64,000 nt of DNA from Larix kaempferi (GCA_027924585.1 BSBM01000200.1:1116001-1180000); one strand, 5' to 3'; counted from the stretch's first letter, positions 1 to 15,799 are shown. Notes: a model not told the origin generated them from the sequence alone. Program-made: numbers and translations.

Positions 1-1869
1 TTTAAAATCACAGCTTCTAGAAGGTTTACATGATTTCCTAAAAAACACGAGTTTTTAGAAAATGTGTTTTACTTCATAAATGGAATCGACAAGTTATGCA
101 CGTTCTACGTCATAACGACTTTCTATAGTTTGCACATGTGTCCGGAAATAAGAAAAGCTTACTTCCACCGTTTTTTAAAATCACAGCTTCTAGAAGGTTT
201 CCATGATTTCGTAAAAAACACGAGTTTTTAGAAAATGTGTTTTATTTCATAAATGGAATCTTCAAAGTATGCACATTCTACGTCATAACGACTTTCTATA
301 GTTTGCGCATTCGTCCGAAAATAATAAAAAGCTTACTTCTACAGTTTTTTAAAATCACAGCTTCTAGAAGGTTTACATGATTTCTTAAAAAACACGAGTT
401 TTTAGAAAATGTGTTTTATTTCATAAATGGAATCAACAAAGTATGCACATTCTACGTCATAACGACTTTCTATAGTTTGTGCATGCGTTTGGAAATAAGA
501 AAAGCTTACTTCCCCCGTTTTTTAAAATCACAGCTTCTAGAAGGTTTACATGATTTCTTAAAAAACATGAGTTTTTAGAAAATGTGTTTTATTTCATAAA
601 TAGAATCAACAAAGTATGCACATTCTACGTCATAATGACTTTCTATAGTTTGCGCATTCATCCGGAAATAAGAAAAGCTTACTTCCACCGTTTTTTAAAA
701 TCACAGCTTTTAGAAGGTTTACATGATTTCGTAAAAAACACGAGTTTTTAGAAAATGTGTTTTTATTTCATAAATGCTATCTACGAAGTATGTACATTCT
801 ACATCATAACGACTTTCTTTAGTTTGCGCATGCGTCCGGAAATAAGAAAAGCTTACTTCCCCCATTTTTTAAAATCACAGCTTCTAGAAGGTTTACATGA
901 TTTCGTAAAAAACACGAGTTTTTAGAAAATGTGTTTTATTTCATAAATGGAATCGACAAAGTATGCACATTCTATGTCATAACGACTTTCTATATTTTGT
1001 GCATTCGTCCGGAAATAAGAAAAGCTTACTTCCCCTGTTTTTTAAAATCACAGCTTCTAGAAGGTTTACATGATTTCTTAAAAAACACGAGTTTTTAGAA
1101 AATGTGTTTTATTTCATAAATGGAATCTTCAAAGTATGCACATTCTACGTCATAACGACTTTCTATAGTTTACACATGCATCCGGAAATAAGAAAATCTT
1201 ACTTCCCCCGTTTTTTAAAATCACAGCTTCTAGAAGGTTTACATGATTTCTTAAAAAACACGAGTTTTTAGAAAATGTGTTTTATTTCATAAATGGAATC
1301 TACAAAGTATGCACATTCTACGTCATAAGGACTTTCTATAGTTTGCGCATGCGTCCGGAAATAAGAAAAGCTTACTTCCACCTTTTTTTAAAATCACAGC
1401 TTCTAGAAGCTTTACATGATTTCGTAAAAAACACGAGTTTTTAGAAAATGTGTTTTATTTCATAAATGGAATCGACAAAGTATACACATTCTACGTCATA
1501 ACGACTTTCTATAGTTTGTGCATGCGTCCGGAAATAACAAAAACTTACTTCCCCCCGTTTTTTAAAATCACAACTTCTAGAAGGTTTACATGATTTCGTA
1601 AAAAACACGAGTTTTTAGAAAATGTGTTTTATTTCATAAATGGAATCTACAAAGTATGCACATTCTACGTCATAACGACTTTCTATAGTCTGCGCATGCG
1701 TCCGGAAATAAGAAAAGCTTACTTCCAGTGTTTTTTAAAATCACAGCTTCTAGAAGGTATACATGATTTCTTAAAAAACACAAGTTTTTAGAAAATGTGT
1801 TTTATTTCATAAATGGAATCAACAAAGTATGCACATTCTACATCATAACGACTTTCTATAGTTTGCGCA

Positions 1870-2370
1870 TGCGTCCGGAAATAAGAAACGCTTACTTCCC
1901 CAGTTTTTTAAAATCACAGCTTCTAGAAGGTTTACATGATTTATTAAAAAACACGAGTTTTTAGAAATTGTGTTTTATTTCATAAATGGAATCAACAAAG
2001 TATGTACATTCTACGTCATAATGACTTTCTATAGTTTGCACATGCGTCCGGAAATAAGAAAAGCTTACTTCCACCGTTTTTTAAAATCATAGCTTCTAGA
2101 AGGTTTACATGATTTCGTAAAAAACACGAGTTTTTAGAAAATGTGTTTTATTTCATAAATGGAATCTACAAAGTATGCAAATTCTACGTCATAACTACTT
2201 TCTATAGTTTGCGCATGCGTCCGGAAATAAGAAACGCTTACTTCCCCCGTTTTTTAAAATCACAGCTTCTAGAAGGTTTACATGATTTATTAAAAAACAC
2301 GAGTTTTTAGAAATTGTGTTTTATTTCATAAATGGAATCAACAAAGTATGTACATTCTACGTCATAAAGT
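1870..2370 (+). repeat. Two-monomer local duplication in satellite
   Basis: Two monomers 346 bp apart (2 x 173) share a set of private variants: AAGAAACGCTTAC (1883 and 2229), GATTTATTAAAAAAC, TAGAAATTGTG and AAAGTATGTACATTC. The monomer between them lacks these. This is a local dimer duplication by unequal exchange. Confidence 0.7.
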
Positions 2371-5300
2371 CTTTCTATAGTTTGCGCATTCGTCCGGAAA
2401 TAAGAAAAGCTTACTTCCACCGTTTTTAAAATCACAGCTTCTAGAAGGTTTACATGATTTCGTAAAAAACACGAGTTTTTAGAAAACGTGTTTTATTTCA
2501 TAAATGGAATCTACAAACTATGCACATTCTACGTCATAACGACTTTCTATAGTTTGCGCATGCGTCCGGAAATAATAAAAGCTTACTTCCACCGTTTTTT
2601 AAAATCACATCTTCTAGAAGGTTTACATGATTTCTTAAAAAACACGAGTTTTTAGAAACTGTGTTTTATTTCATAAATGGAATCAACAAAGTATGCACAT
2701 TCTACGTCATAACGACTTTCTATAGTTTGCGCATGCGTCCGGAAATAAGAAAAGCTTACTTCCACCGGTTTTTAAAATCACAGCTTCTACAAGGTTTACA
2801 TGATTTCTTAAAAAACACGAGTTTTTAGAAAATGTGTTTTATTTCATAAATGGAATCAACGAAGTATGCACATTCTACGTCATAACGACTTTCTATAGTT
2901 TGCGCATGCGTTTGGAAATAAGAAAAGCTTACTTCCCCCGTTTTTTAAAATCACAGCTTCTAGAAGGTTTACATGATTTGTTAAAAAACACGAGTTTTTA
3001 GAAAAGGTGTTTTATTTAATAAATGGAATCAACAAAGTATGCACATTCTACGTCATAACGACTTTCTATAGTTTGCGCATGCGTCCGGAAATAAGAAAAG
3101 CTTACTTCCACCGGTTTTTAAAATCACAGCTTCTAGAAGGTTTACATGATTTCGTAAAAAACACAAGTTTTTAGAAAATGTGTTTTATTTCATAAATGGA
3201 ATCTACAAAGTATGCACATTCTATGTCATAACGACTTTCTATAGTTTGCGCATGCGTTTGGAAATAAGAAAAGCTTACTTCCCCTGTTTTTTAAAATCAC
3301 AGCTTCTAGAAGGTTTACATGATTTTTTAAAAAACAAGAGTTTTTAGAAAATGTGTTTTATTTCATAAATGTAATTAACAAAATATGCAGATTCTACGTC
3401 ATAACGACTTTCTATAGTTTGCGCATGCGTTTGGAGATAAGAAAAGCTTACTTCCCCTGTTTTTAAAAATCACAGCTTCTAGAAGGTATACATGATTTCT
3501 TAAAAAACACGAGTTTTAGAAAATGTTTTTTATTTCATAAATAGAATCAACAAAGTATGCACATTCTACATCATAACGACTTTCTATAGTTTGCGCATGC
3601 ATGCGGAAATAGGAAAAGCATAATTCCACCGTTTTTTAAAATCACAGCTTCTAGAAGGTTTACATGATTTCTTAAAAACATGAGTTTTTAGAAAATGTGT
3701 TTTATTTCATAAATGGAATCAACAAAGTATGCACATTCTACGTCATAACGACGTTCTATAGTTTGCGCATGCGTCCGGAAATAAGAAAAGCTTACTTCCA
3801 CCGTTTTTTAAAATCACAGCTTCTAGAAAATTTACATGATTTCGTAAAAAACACGAGTTTTTAGAAAACGTGTTTTATTTCATCAATAAAATCTACAAAG
3901 TATGCACATTCTACGTCATAACGACTTTCGATAGTTTGCGCATGCGTCCGGAAATAAGAAAAGCTTACCTCCCCCGTTTTTTAAAATCACAGCTTCTAGA
4001 AGATTTACATGATTTCGTAAAAAACACGAGTTTTTAGAAAATGTGTTTTATTTCCTAAATGGAATCTACAAAGTATGCACATTCTACGTCATAACGACTT
4101 TCTATAGTTTGCGCATGCGTTTGGAAATAAGAAAAGCTTACTTCCCCCGTTTTTTAAAATCACAGCTTCTAGAAGGTTTACATGATTTTTTAAAAACACG
4201 AGTTTTTAGAAAAAGTGTTTTATTTCATAAATGGAATTAACAAAGTATGCACATTCTAAGTCATAACGACTTTCTATAGTTTGTGCATGCGTTTGGAAAT
4301 AAGAAAAGCTTACTTCCCCTGTTTTTTAAAATCACAGCTTCTAGAAGGTTTACATGATTTCTTAAAAAACACGAGTTTTTAGAAAATGTGTTTTATTTCA
4401 TAAATGGAATCAACAAAGTATGCACATTCTATGTCATAACGACTTTCTTTAGTTTGCGCATGCGTCCGGAAATAAGAAAAGCTTACTTTCCCCGTTTTTT
4501 AAAATCACAGCTTCTAGAAGGTTTACATGATTTCTTAAAAAACACGAGTTTTTAGAAAATGTGTTTTATTTCATAAACGGAATCAACAAAGTATGCACAT
4601 TCTACGTCATAACGACTTTCTATAGTTTGCGCATGCGCTCGGAAATAAGAAAAGCTTACATCCACCGTTTTTTAAAATCACAGCTTCTAGAAGGTTTACA
4701 TCATTTCGTAAAAAACACGAGTTTTTAGAAAATGAGTTTTATTTCATAAATGGAATATACAAAGTATGAACATTCTACGTCATAACGACTTTCTATAGTT
4801 TGCGCATGCGTCCGGAAATAAGAACAGGTTACTTCCACCGTTTTTTAAAATCACAGCTTCTTGAAGGTTTACATGATTTCGTAAAAAACACGAGTTTTTA
4901 GAAAATGTGTTTTATTTCATAAATGGAATCTACAAAGTATGCACATTCTACGTCATAACGACTTTCTATAGTTTGCGCATGCATCCGGAAATAAGAAAAG
5001 CTTACTTCCCCCGTTTTTTAAAAACACAGCTTCTAGAAGGTTTACATGATTTCCTAAAAAACATGAGTTTTTAGAAAATGTGTTTTATTTCATAAATGGA
5101 ATCAACAAAGTATGCACATTTTACGTCATAACGACTTTCTATAGTTTGCGCATGCATCCGGAAATAAGAAAAGCTTACTTCCCCCATTTTTTAAAAACAC
5201 AGCTTCTAGAAGGTTTACATGATTTCTTAAAAAACATGAGTTTTTAGAAAATGTGTTTTATTTCATAAATGGAATCAACAAGTATGCACATTTTACGTCA

Positions 5301-8300
5301 TAACGACTTTCTATAGTTTGCGCATGCGTCCGGAAATAAGAAAAGCTTACTTCCCTCGTTTTTTAAAATCCCAGCTTCTAGAAGGTTTACATGATTTCTT
5401 AAAAACACGAGTTTTTAGAAAATGTGTTTTATTTCGGAAATGGTATCAACAAAGTATGCACATTCTATGTCATAGCGACTTTCTATAGTTTGCGCATGCG
5501 TTTGGAAATAAGAAAAGCTTACTTCCACCGTTTTTTTAAAATCACAGCTTGTAGAAGGTTTACATGATTTCTTAAAAAACACGAGTTTTTAGAGAATGTG
5601 TTTTATTTCATAAATGGAATCAACAAAGTATGCACATTCTAAGTCATAAAGACTTTCTATAGTTTGCGCATGCGTCCGGAAATAAGAAAAGCTTACTTCC
5701 CCCCGTTTTTTAAAATCACAGCTTCTAGAAGGTTTACATGATTTCTTAAAAAACAGGAGTTTTTAGAAAATGTGTTTTATTTGATAAACGGAATCAACAA
5801 AGTATGCACATTCTACGTCATAACGACTTTCTATAGTTTGCGCATGCGTCCGGAAATAAGAAAAGCTTACTTCCCCGTTTTTTAAAATCAGAGCTTCTAG
5901 AAGGTTTACATGATTTCTTAAAAAACACGAGTTTTTAGAAAATGTGTTTTATTTCGTAAATGGAATCAACAAAGTATGCACATTCTACGTCATAACGACT
6001 TTCTATAGTTTCCGCATGCGTTTGGAAATAAGAAAAGCTTACTTCCCCGTTTTTTAAAATCACAGCTTCTAGAAGGTTTACATGATTTCTTAAAAAACAC
6101 GAGTTTTTAGAAAATGTGTTTTATTTCATCAATGGAATCAACAAAGTATGCCCATTCTATGTAATAACGACTTTCTATAGTTTGCGCATTCGACCGGAAA
6201 TAAGAAAAGCTTACTTCCGCCGTTTTTTAAAATCACAGCTTCTAGAAGGTTTACATGATTTCGTGAAAAACACGAGTTTTTAGAAAATATGTTTTATTTC
6301 ATAAATGGAATCAACAAAGTATGCACATTCTACGTCATAACGACTTTCTATAGTTTGCGCATGCGTCCGGAAATAAGAAAAGCTTACTTCCACCGTTTTT
6401 CAAAATCACAGCTTCTAGAAGGTTTACATGATTTCGTAAAAAACACGAGTTTTTAGATAATGTGTTTTTATTTCATAAATGGAATCAACAAAGTATGCAC
6501 ATTCTACATCATAACGATTTTCTATAGTTTGCGCATGCGTCCGGAAATAAGAAAAGCTTACTTCCCCTATTTTTTAAAATCACAGCTTCTAGAAGGTTTA
6601 CATGATTTCTTAAAAAGCACGAATTTTTAGAAAATGTGTTTTATTTCATAAATGGAATCAACAAGGTATGCACATTCTATGTCATAACGACTTTCTATAG
6701 TTTGCACATGCGTTTGGAAATAAGAAAAGCTTACTTCCCCCGTTTTTTAAAATCATAGCTTCTAGAAGGTTTACATGATTTCTTAAAAAACACGAGTTTT
6801 TAGAAAATGTGTTTTATTTCCTAAACGCAATCAACAAAGTATGCACATTGTACGTCATAACGACTTTCTATAGTTTGCGCATGCGTCCGAAAATAAGAAA
6901 AGCTTACTTCCACCGTTTTTTAAAATCACAGCTTCTAGAAGGTTTACATCATTTCATAAAAAACACGAGTTTTTAGAAAATGTGTTTTATTTCATAAATG
7001 GAATCAACAAAGTATGCACATTCTACGTCATAAGGACTTTCTATAGTTTGCGCATGTGTCCGGAAATAAGAAAAGCTTACTTCCACCGTTTTTCAAAATC
7101 AAAGCTTCTAGAAGGTTTACATGATTTCGTAAAAAACACGAGTTTTTAGAAAATGTGTTTGATTTTATAAATGGAATCAACAAAGTATGCACATTCTACA
7201 TCATAACGACTTTCTATAGTTTGCGCATGCGTCCGGAAATAAGAAAAGCTTACTTCCCCCGTTTTTTAAAATCACAGCTTCTAGAAGGTTTACATGATTT
7301 CTTAAAAAACACGAGTTTTTAGAAAATGTGTTTTATTTCATAAATGGAATCAACAAAGTATGCACATTCTACGTAATAACGACTTTCTATAGTTTGCGCA
7401 TTCGACCTGAAATAAGAAAAGCTTACTTCCACCGTTTTTTAAAATCACAGCTTCTAGAAGGTTTACATGATTTCTTAATAAACACGAGTTTTTAGAAAAT
7501 GTGTTTTATTTCATAAATGGAATCAACAAAGTATGCACATTCTACGTCATAAGGACTTTCTATAGTTTGCGCATGCGTCCGGAAATAAGAAAAGCTTACT
7601 TCCACCATTTTTCAAAATCACAGCTTCTAGAAGGTTTACATGATTTCTTAAAAAACACGAGTTTTTAGAAAATGTGTTTTATTTCATAAATGGAATCAAC
7701 AAAGTATGCACATTCTACGTCATAACGAATTTCTATAGTTTGCGCGGGCATTTGGAAATAAGAAAAGCTTACTTCCCCCGTTTTTTAAAATCACAGCTTC
7801 TAGAAGGTTTACATGATTTGTTAAAAAACACGAGTTTTTAGAAAATGTGTTTTATTTCATAAATGGAATCAACAAAGTATGCACATTCTACGTCATAACG
7901 ACTTTCTATAGTTTGCGCATGCGTTTGAAAATAAGAAAAGCTTACTTCCCCCATTTTTTAAAATCACAGCTTCTAGAAGGTTTACATGATTTCGTAAAAA
8001 ACACGAGTTTTTAGAAAATGTGTTTTATTTCATGAATGGAATCAATAATGTATGCACATTCTACGTCATAACGACTTTCTATAGTTTGCACATGCGTCCG
8101 GAAATAAGAAAAGCTTACTTCCACCGTTTTTTAAAATCACAGCTTCTAGAAGGTTTACATGATTTCTTAAAAAACACGAGTTTTTAGAAAATGTGTTTTA
8201 TTTCATAAATGGAATCAACAAAGTATGCACATTCTACGTCATAACGACTTTCTATAGTTTGCACATGCGTCCGGAAATAAGAAAAGCTTACTTCCACCGT

Positions 8301-11300
8301 TTTTTAAAATCACAGCTTCTAGAAGGTTTACATGACTTCTTAAAAAACACGAGTTTTTAGAAAATGTGTTTTGTTTCATAAATGGAATCAACAAAGTATG
8401 CACATTCTACGTCATAACGACTTTCTACTGTTTGCGCATTCGTCCAGAAATAAGAAAAGCTTACTTCCACCGTTTTTTAAAATCACAGCTTCTAGAAGGT
8501 TTACATGATTTCGTAAAAAACACGAGTTTTTAGAAAATGTGTTTTATTTCATAAATGGAATCTACAAAGTATGCACATTGTACGTCATAACGATTTTCTA
8601 TAGTTTGCGCATGCGTCTGGAAATAAGAAAAGCTTACCTCCCCCGTTTTTTAAAATCATAGATTCTAGAAGTTTTGAATGATTTCTTAAAAAACACGAGT
8701 TTTTAGAACATGTGTCTTATTAAATAAATGGAATCAACAAAGTATGCACATTCTACATCATAACGACTTTCTATAATTTGTGCATGCGTTTGGAAATAAG
8801 AATAGCTTACTTCCCCCATTTTTTAAAATCACAGCTTCTAGAAGGTTTATATGATTTCTTAAAAAACACGAGTTTTTAGAAAATGTGTTTTATTTCGTAA
8901 ATGGAATCAACAAAGTATGCACATTCTATGTCATAGCGACTTTCTATAGTTTGCGCATGCATTTGGAAATAAGAAAAGCTTACTTCCACCGTTTTTTAAA
9001 ATCACAGCTTTTAGAAGGTTTACATGATTTCTTAAAAAACACGAGTTTTTAGAAAATGTGTTTTATTTCATAAATGGAATCAACAATGTATGCACATTCT
9101 ACGTCATAATGAATTTCTATAGTTTGCGCATGCGTTTGAAAATAAGAAAAGCTTACTTCCCCCATTTTTTAAAATCACAGCTTCTAGAAGGTTTAAATGA
9201 TTTCTTAAAAAACACGAGTTTCTAGAAACAGTGTTTTATTTCATAAATGAAATCAACAAAGTATGCAAATTCTACGTCATAACGACATTCTATAGTTTGC
9301 GCATGCGTCTGGAAATAAGAAAAGCTTACTTCCACCGTTTTTTAAAATCACAGCTTCTAGAAGGTTTACATGATTTATTAAAAAACACGAGTATTTAGAA
9401 AATGTGTTTTATTTCATAAATGGAATCTACAAAGTATGCACATTCTACGTCATAATGACTTTCTATAGTTTGCGCATGCGTCCGGAAATAAGAAAAGCTT
9501 ACTTCCACCGTTTTTTCAAAATCACAGCTTCTAGAAGGTTTACATGATTTCTTAGAAAACACGAGTTTTTAGAAAATGTGTTTTATTTCATAAATGGAAT
9601 CAGCAAAGTATGCACATTCTACGTCATAATGACTTTCTATAGTTTGCGCATGCGTTTGGAAATAAGAAAATCTTACTTCCCCCGTTTTTTAAAATCACAG
9701 CTTCTAGAAGGTTTACATGATTTGTTAAAAAACACAAGTTTTTAGAAAATGTGTTTTATTTCATAAATGGAATCAACAAAGTATGCACATTCTACGTCAT
9801 AACGACTTTCGATAGTTTGCGCATGCGTTTGGAAATAAGAAAAGCTTACTTCCCCCATTTTTTAAAATCACAGCTTCTAGAAGGTTTACATGATTTCTTA
9901 AAAAACACGAGTTTTTAGAAAATGTGTTTTATTTCATAAACGGAATCAACAAAGTATGCACATTCTACGTCATAACGACTTTCTATAGTTTGCGCATGCG
10001 TGCAGAAATAAGAAAAGCATACTTCCACCGTTTTTTAAAATCACAGCTTCTAGAAGGTTTACATGATATCTTAAAAAACACGAGTTTTTAGAAAATGTGT
10101 TTTATTTCATAAATGGAATCAACAAAGTATGCACATTCTACGTCATAAGGACTTTCTATAGTTTTTGCATGCGTCTGGAAATAAGAAAAGCTTACTTCCC
10201 CCGTTTTTTAAAATCACAGCGTCTAGAAGGTTTACATGATTTCTTAAAAAACACGAGTTTTTAGAAAATGTATTTTATTTCATAAATGGAATCAACAAAG
10301 TATGCACATTCTACGTCATAACGACTTTCTATAGTTTGAGCATGCGTTTGGAAATAAGAAAAGCTTACTTCCCCCGTTTTTTAAAATCACAGCGTCTAGA
10401 AGGTTTACATGATTTCTTAAAAAACACGAGTTTTTAGAAAATGTGTTTTATTTCATAAGTGGAATCTACAAAGTATGCACATTCTACGTCATAACAACTT
10501 TCTATAGTTTGCGCATGCGTTTGGAAATAAGAAAAGCTTACTTCCCCCATTTTTTAAAATCACAGCTTCTAGAAGGTTTACATGATTTGTTAAAAAACAC
10601 GAGTTTTTAGAAAATGTGTTTTATTTCATAAATGGAATCAACAAAGTATGCACATTCTACGTCATAACGACTTTCTATAGTTTGCGCATGCGTTTGAAAA
10701 TAAGAAAAGCTTACTTCCCCCGTTTTTTAAAATCACAGCTTCTAGAAGGTTTACATGATTTCGTAAAAAACACGAGTTTTTAGAAAATGTGTTTTATTTC
10801 ATGAATGGAATCAACAATGTATGTACATTCTACGTCATAACGACTTTCTATAGTTTGCACATGCGTCCGGAAATAAGAAAAGCTTACTTCCACCGTTTTT
10901 TAAAATCACAGCTTCTAGAAGGTTTACATGATATCTTAAAAAACATAAGTTTTTAGAAAATGTGTTTTATTTCATAAATGAAATCAACAAAGTATGCACA
11001 TTCTACATCATAACGATTTTCTATAGTTTGCGCATGCGTTTGGAAATAAGAAAAGCTTACTTCCACCATTTTTCAAAATCACAGCTTCTAGAAGGTTTAC
11101 ATGATTTCTTAAAAAACACGACTTTTTAGAAAATGTGTTTTATTTCATAAATGGAATCAACAAAGTATGCACATTCTATGTCATAACGACTTTCTATAGT
11201 TTGCGCATGCGTTTGGAAATAAGAAAAGCTTACTTCCCCCGTTTTTTAAAATCACAGCTTCTAGAAGGTTTACATGATTTCTTAAAAAACACGAGTTTTT

Positions 11301-12340
11301 AGAAAATGTGTTTTATTTCATAAATGGAATCAAGAAAGTATGCACATTCTACGTCATAACGACTTTCTAATGTTTGCGCATTCGTCCGGAAATAAGGAAA
11401 GCTTACTTCCACCGTTTTTTTAAATCCCAGCTTCTAGAAGGTTTACATGATTTCGTAAAAAACACTTGTTTTTAGAAAATGTGCTTTATTTCAAAAATGG
11501 AATCTACAAAGTATGCACATTCTACATCATAACGACTTTCTATAGTTTGCGCATGCGTCCGGAAATAAGAAAAGCTTACTTCCACCGTTTTTTTAAATCA
11601 CAGCTTCTAGAAGGTTTACATGATTTCGTAAAATAACACGAGTTTTTAGAAAATGTGTTTTATTTCATAAATTGAATCTACAAAGTATGCACATTCTACG
11701 TCATAACGACTTTCTATACTTTGCGCATGCGTCCGGAAATAAGAAAAGCTTACTTCCACCGTTTTTTAAAATCACAGCTTCTAGAAGGTTTACATGATTT
11801 TTTAAAAAACACGAGTTTTTAGAAAATGTGTTTTATTTCATAAATGGAATCAACAAAGTATGCACATTCTACGTCATAAGGACTTTCTATAGTTTGTGCA
11901 TGCGTCCGGAAATAAGAAAAGCTTACTTCCCCCGTTTTTTAAAATCACAGCGTCTAGAAGGTTTACATGATTTCTTAAAAAACACGAGTTTTTAGAAAAT
12001 GTGTTTTATTTCATAAATGGAATCAACAAAGTATGCACATTCTATGTCATAAGGACTTTCTATAGTTTGTGCATGCGTCCCGAAATAAGAAAACCTTACT
12101 TTCCCCGTTTTTTAAAATCACAGCTTCTAGAAGGTTTACATGATTTCTTAAAAAACACGAGTTTTTAGAAAATGTGTTTTATTTCATAAATGGAATCAAC
12201 AAAGTATGCACATTCTACGTCATAACGACTTTCTATAGTTTGCGCATGCGTTTGGAAATAAGAAAAGCTTCCTTCCCCCATTTTTTAAAATCACAGCTTC
12301 TAGAAGGTTTACATGATTTCGTAAAAAACACGAGTTTTTA

Positions 12341-15300
12341 GAAAATGTGTTTTATTTCCTAAATGGAATCAACAAAGTATGCACATTCTACGTCATAACG
12401 ACTTTCTATAGTTTGCACATGCGTCCGGAAATAAGAAGAGCTTACTTCCCCCATTTTTTAAAATCACAGCTTCTAGAAGGTTTACATGATTTCGTAAAAA
12501 TCACGAGTTTTTAGAAAATGTGTTTTATTTCATAAATGGAATCAACAAAGTATGCACATTCTGTGTCATAACGACTTTCTATAGTTTGCGCATGCGTTTG
12601 GAAATAAGAAAAGCTTACTTCCCCCGTTTTTTAAAATCACAGCTTCTAGAAGGTTTACATGATTTCTTAAAAAACACGAGTTTTTAGAAAATGTGTTTTA
12701 TTTCATAAATGGAATCAACAAAGTATGCACATTCTACGTAATAACGAATTTCTATAGTTTGCGCATTCGACCGGAAATAAGAAAAGCTTACTTCCACCAT
12801 TTTTTAAAATCACAGCTTCTAGAAGGTTTACATGATTTCGTAAAAAAGACGAGTTTTTAGAAAATGTGTTTTATTTCATAAATGGAATCAACAAAGTATG
12901 CACATTCTACGTCATAACGACATTCTATAGTTTGCGCATGCGTTTGGAAATAAGAAGAGCTTACTTCCCCGGTTTTTTAAAATCACAGCTTCTATAAGGT
13001 TTACATGATTTGTTAAAAAACACGAGTTTTTAGAAAATGTGTTTTATTTCATAAATGGAATCAACAAAGTATGCACATTCTACGTCATAATGACTTTCTA
13101 TAGTTTGCGCATCAGTTTGGAAATAAGAAAAGCTTACCTCCCCCGTTTTTTAAAATCACAGCTTCTTGAAGGTTTACATGATTTCATAAAATTCACGAGT
13201 TTTTAGAAAATGTGTTTTATTTCACGAATGTAATCAAAAAGTATGCACATTCTACGTCATAACGACTTTCTATAGTTTTGCGCATGCGTCCGGAAATAAG
13301 AAAAGCTTACTTCCCCCGTTTTTTAAAATCACAACTTCTAGAAGGTTTACATGATTTCTTAAAAAACACGAGTTTTTAGAAAATGTGTTTTATTTCATAA
13401 ATGGAATCAACAAAGTATGCACATTCTACATCATAACGACTTTCTATAGTTTACGCACGTGTTTGGAAATAAGAAAAGCTTACTTCCCCCGTTTTTTAAA
13501 ATCACAGCTTCCAGAAGGTTTACATGATTTCATAAAAAACACGAGTTTTTAGAAAATGTGTTTTATTTCATAAATGGAATAAACAAAGTATGCACATTCT
13601 ACGTCATAACGACTTTCTATAGTTTGCGCATGCGTCCGGAAATAAGAAAAGCTTACTTCCCCCGTTTTTTAAAATCACAGCTTCTAGAAGGTTTACATGA
13701 TTTCTTAAAAAACACGAGTTTTTAGAAAATGTGTTTTATTTCATAAATGGAATCAACAAAGTATGCAGATTCTACGTCATAACGACTTTATATAGTTTGC
13801 GCATGCATTTGGAAATAAGAAAAGCTTACTTCCCCCATTTTTTAAAATCACAGCTTCTAGAAGGTTTACATGATTTCGTAAAAAACACGAGTTTTTAGAA
13901 AATGTGTTTTATTTCATAAATGGAATCAACAAAGTATGCACATTTTGTGTCATAACGACTTTCTATAGTTTGCGCATGCGTTTGGAAATAAGAAAAGCTT
14001 ACTTCCCCCGTTTTTTAAAATCACAGCTTCTAGAAGGTTTACATGATTTCTTAAAAAACACGAGTTTTTAGAAAATGTGTTTTATTTCATAAATGGAATC
14101 AACAAAGTATGCACATTCTGCGTCATAACGACTTTCTATAGTTTGCGCATTCGTCCGGAAATAAGAAAAGCTTACTTCCACCGTTTTTTAAAATCACAGC
14201 TTCTAGAAGGTTTACATGATTTCGTAAAAAACATGAGTTTTTAGAATATGTGCTTTATTTCATAAATGGAATCTACAAAGTATGCACATTCTACATCATA
14301 ACGAATTTCTATAGTTTGCGCATTCGTACGGAAATAAGAAAATCTTACTTCCACCGTTTTTTTAAATCACAGCTTCTAGAAGGTTTACATGATTTCGTAA
14401 AAAACACTTGTTTTTAGAAAATGTGCTTTATTTCAGAAATGGAATCTACAAAGTATGCACATTCTACGTCATAAAGACTTTCTATGGTTTGCGCATGCGT
14501 CCAGAAATAAGAAAAGCTTACTTCCACCGTTTTTTTAAATCACAGCTTCTAGAAGGTTTACATGATTTCGTAAAAAACACGAGTTTTTAGAAAATTTGTT
14601 TTATTTCATAAATGGAATCTACAAAGTATGCACATTCTACGTCATAACGACTTTCTATAGTTTGTGCATGCGTCCGGAAATAAGAAAAGCTTACTTCCCC
14701 CGTTTTTTAAAATCACAGCTTCTAGAAGGTTTACCTGATTTCTTAAAAAACACGAGTTTTTAGAAAATGTGTTTTATTTCGTAAATGGAATAAACAAAGT
14801 ATGCACATTCTACGTCATAACGACTTTCTATAGTTTGCGCATGCGTCCGGAAATAAGAAAAGCTTACTTCCCCTGTTTTTTAAAATCACAGCTTCTAGAA
14901 GGATTACATGATTTCTTAAAAAACACGAGTTTTTAGAAAATGTGTTTTATTTCATAAATGGAATCAACAAAGTATGCACATTCTGCGTCATAACGACTTT
15001 CTATAGTTTGCGCATGCGTTTGGAAATAAGAAAAGCTTACTTACCACGTTTTTTAAAATCACAGCTTCTAGAAGGTTTACATGATTTCTTTAAAAACACG
15101 AGTTTTTAGAAAATGTGTTTTATTTCATAAATGGAATCTACAAAGTATGCACATTCTACGTAATAACGACTTTCTATAGTTTGCGCATTCGACCGGAAAT
15201 AAGAAAAGCTTACTTCCACCGTTTTTTAAAATCACAGCTTCTAGAAGGTTTACATGATTTCGTAAAAAACACGAGTTTTTAGAAAATGTGTTTTATTTCA

Positions 15301-15799
15301 TAAATGGAATCAACAAAGTATGCACATTCTACGTCATAATGACTTTCTATAATTTGCGCATGCGTCCAGAAATAAGAAAAGCTTACTTCCACCATTTTTC
15401 AAAATCACAGCTTCTAGAAGGTTTACATGATGTCTTAAAAAACACGAGTTTTTAGAAAATGTGTTTTATTTCATAAATGGAATCAACAAAGTATGCACAT
15501 TCTACGTCATAACGACTTTCTATAGTTTGCGCATGCGTTTCGAAATAAGAAAAGCTTACTTCCCCGTTTTTTAAAATCACAGCTTCTAGAAGGTTTACAT
15601 GATTTGTTAAAAAACACAAGTTTTTAGAAAATGTGTTTTATTTCATAAATGGAATCAACAAAGTATGCACATTCTACGTCATAACGACTTTCTATAGTTT
15701 GCGCATTCGTTTGGAAATAAGAAAAGCTTACCTCCCCCGTTTTTTAAAATCACAGCTTCTTGAAGGTTTACATGATTTCGTAAAAAACATGAGTTTTTA
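12341..15799 (+). repeat. Higher-order satellite duplication, copy 1 (20 monomers)
   Basis: First copy of a diverged tandem duplication. Rare variants recur in the same order in the next copy: CGTAAAAATCACGAG (about 12496, again about 15955), GTAATAACGAATTTC with GCATTCGACCGG (12738, 16198), CTTCTATAAGG (12991, 16623), AATCAAAAAGTATGC (13232, 16864), TTTACGCACGTG (13451, 17083), AACACTTGTTTTTAG (14405, 18037), TTTACCTGATTTC (about 14730, 18362) and GATGTCTTAAAAAAC (about 15428, 19060). The offset is about 3460 bp at the start and 3632 bp later. Confidence 0.8.

Noticed and set aside
5434-8940. A 20-monomer periodicity extending across the whole left block
   Set aside because: The CATAGCGAC marker recurs 3461 bp apart (5471, 8932), but other markers such as GCATTCGACCGG do not keep this spacing left of 12 kb.
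7800-10930. A 16-monomer higher-order repeat at 2769 bp offset
   Set aside because: Only about 2.5 monomers (GATTTGTTAAAA, GCGTTTGAAAATAAG, TTTCATGAATGG) match between 7.8-8.2 and 10.6-10.9 kb. The rest does not, so I do not claim a full unit.
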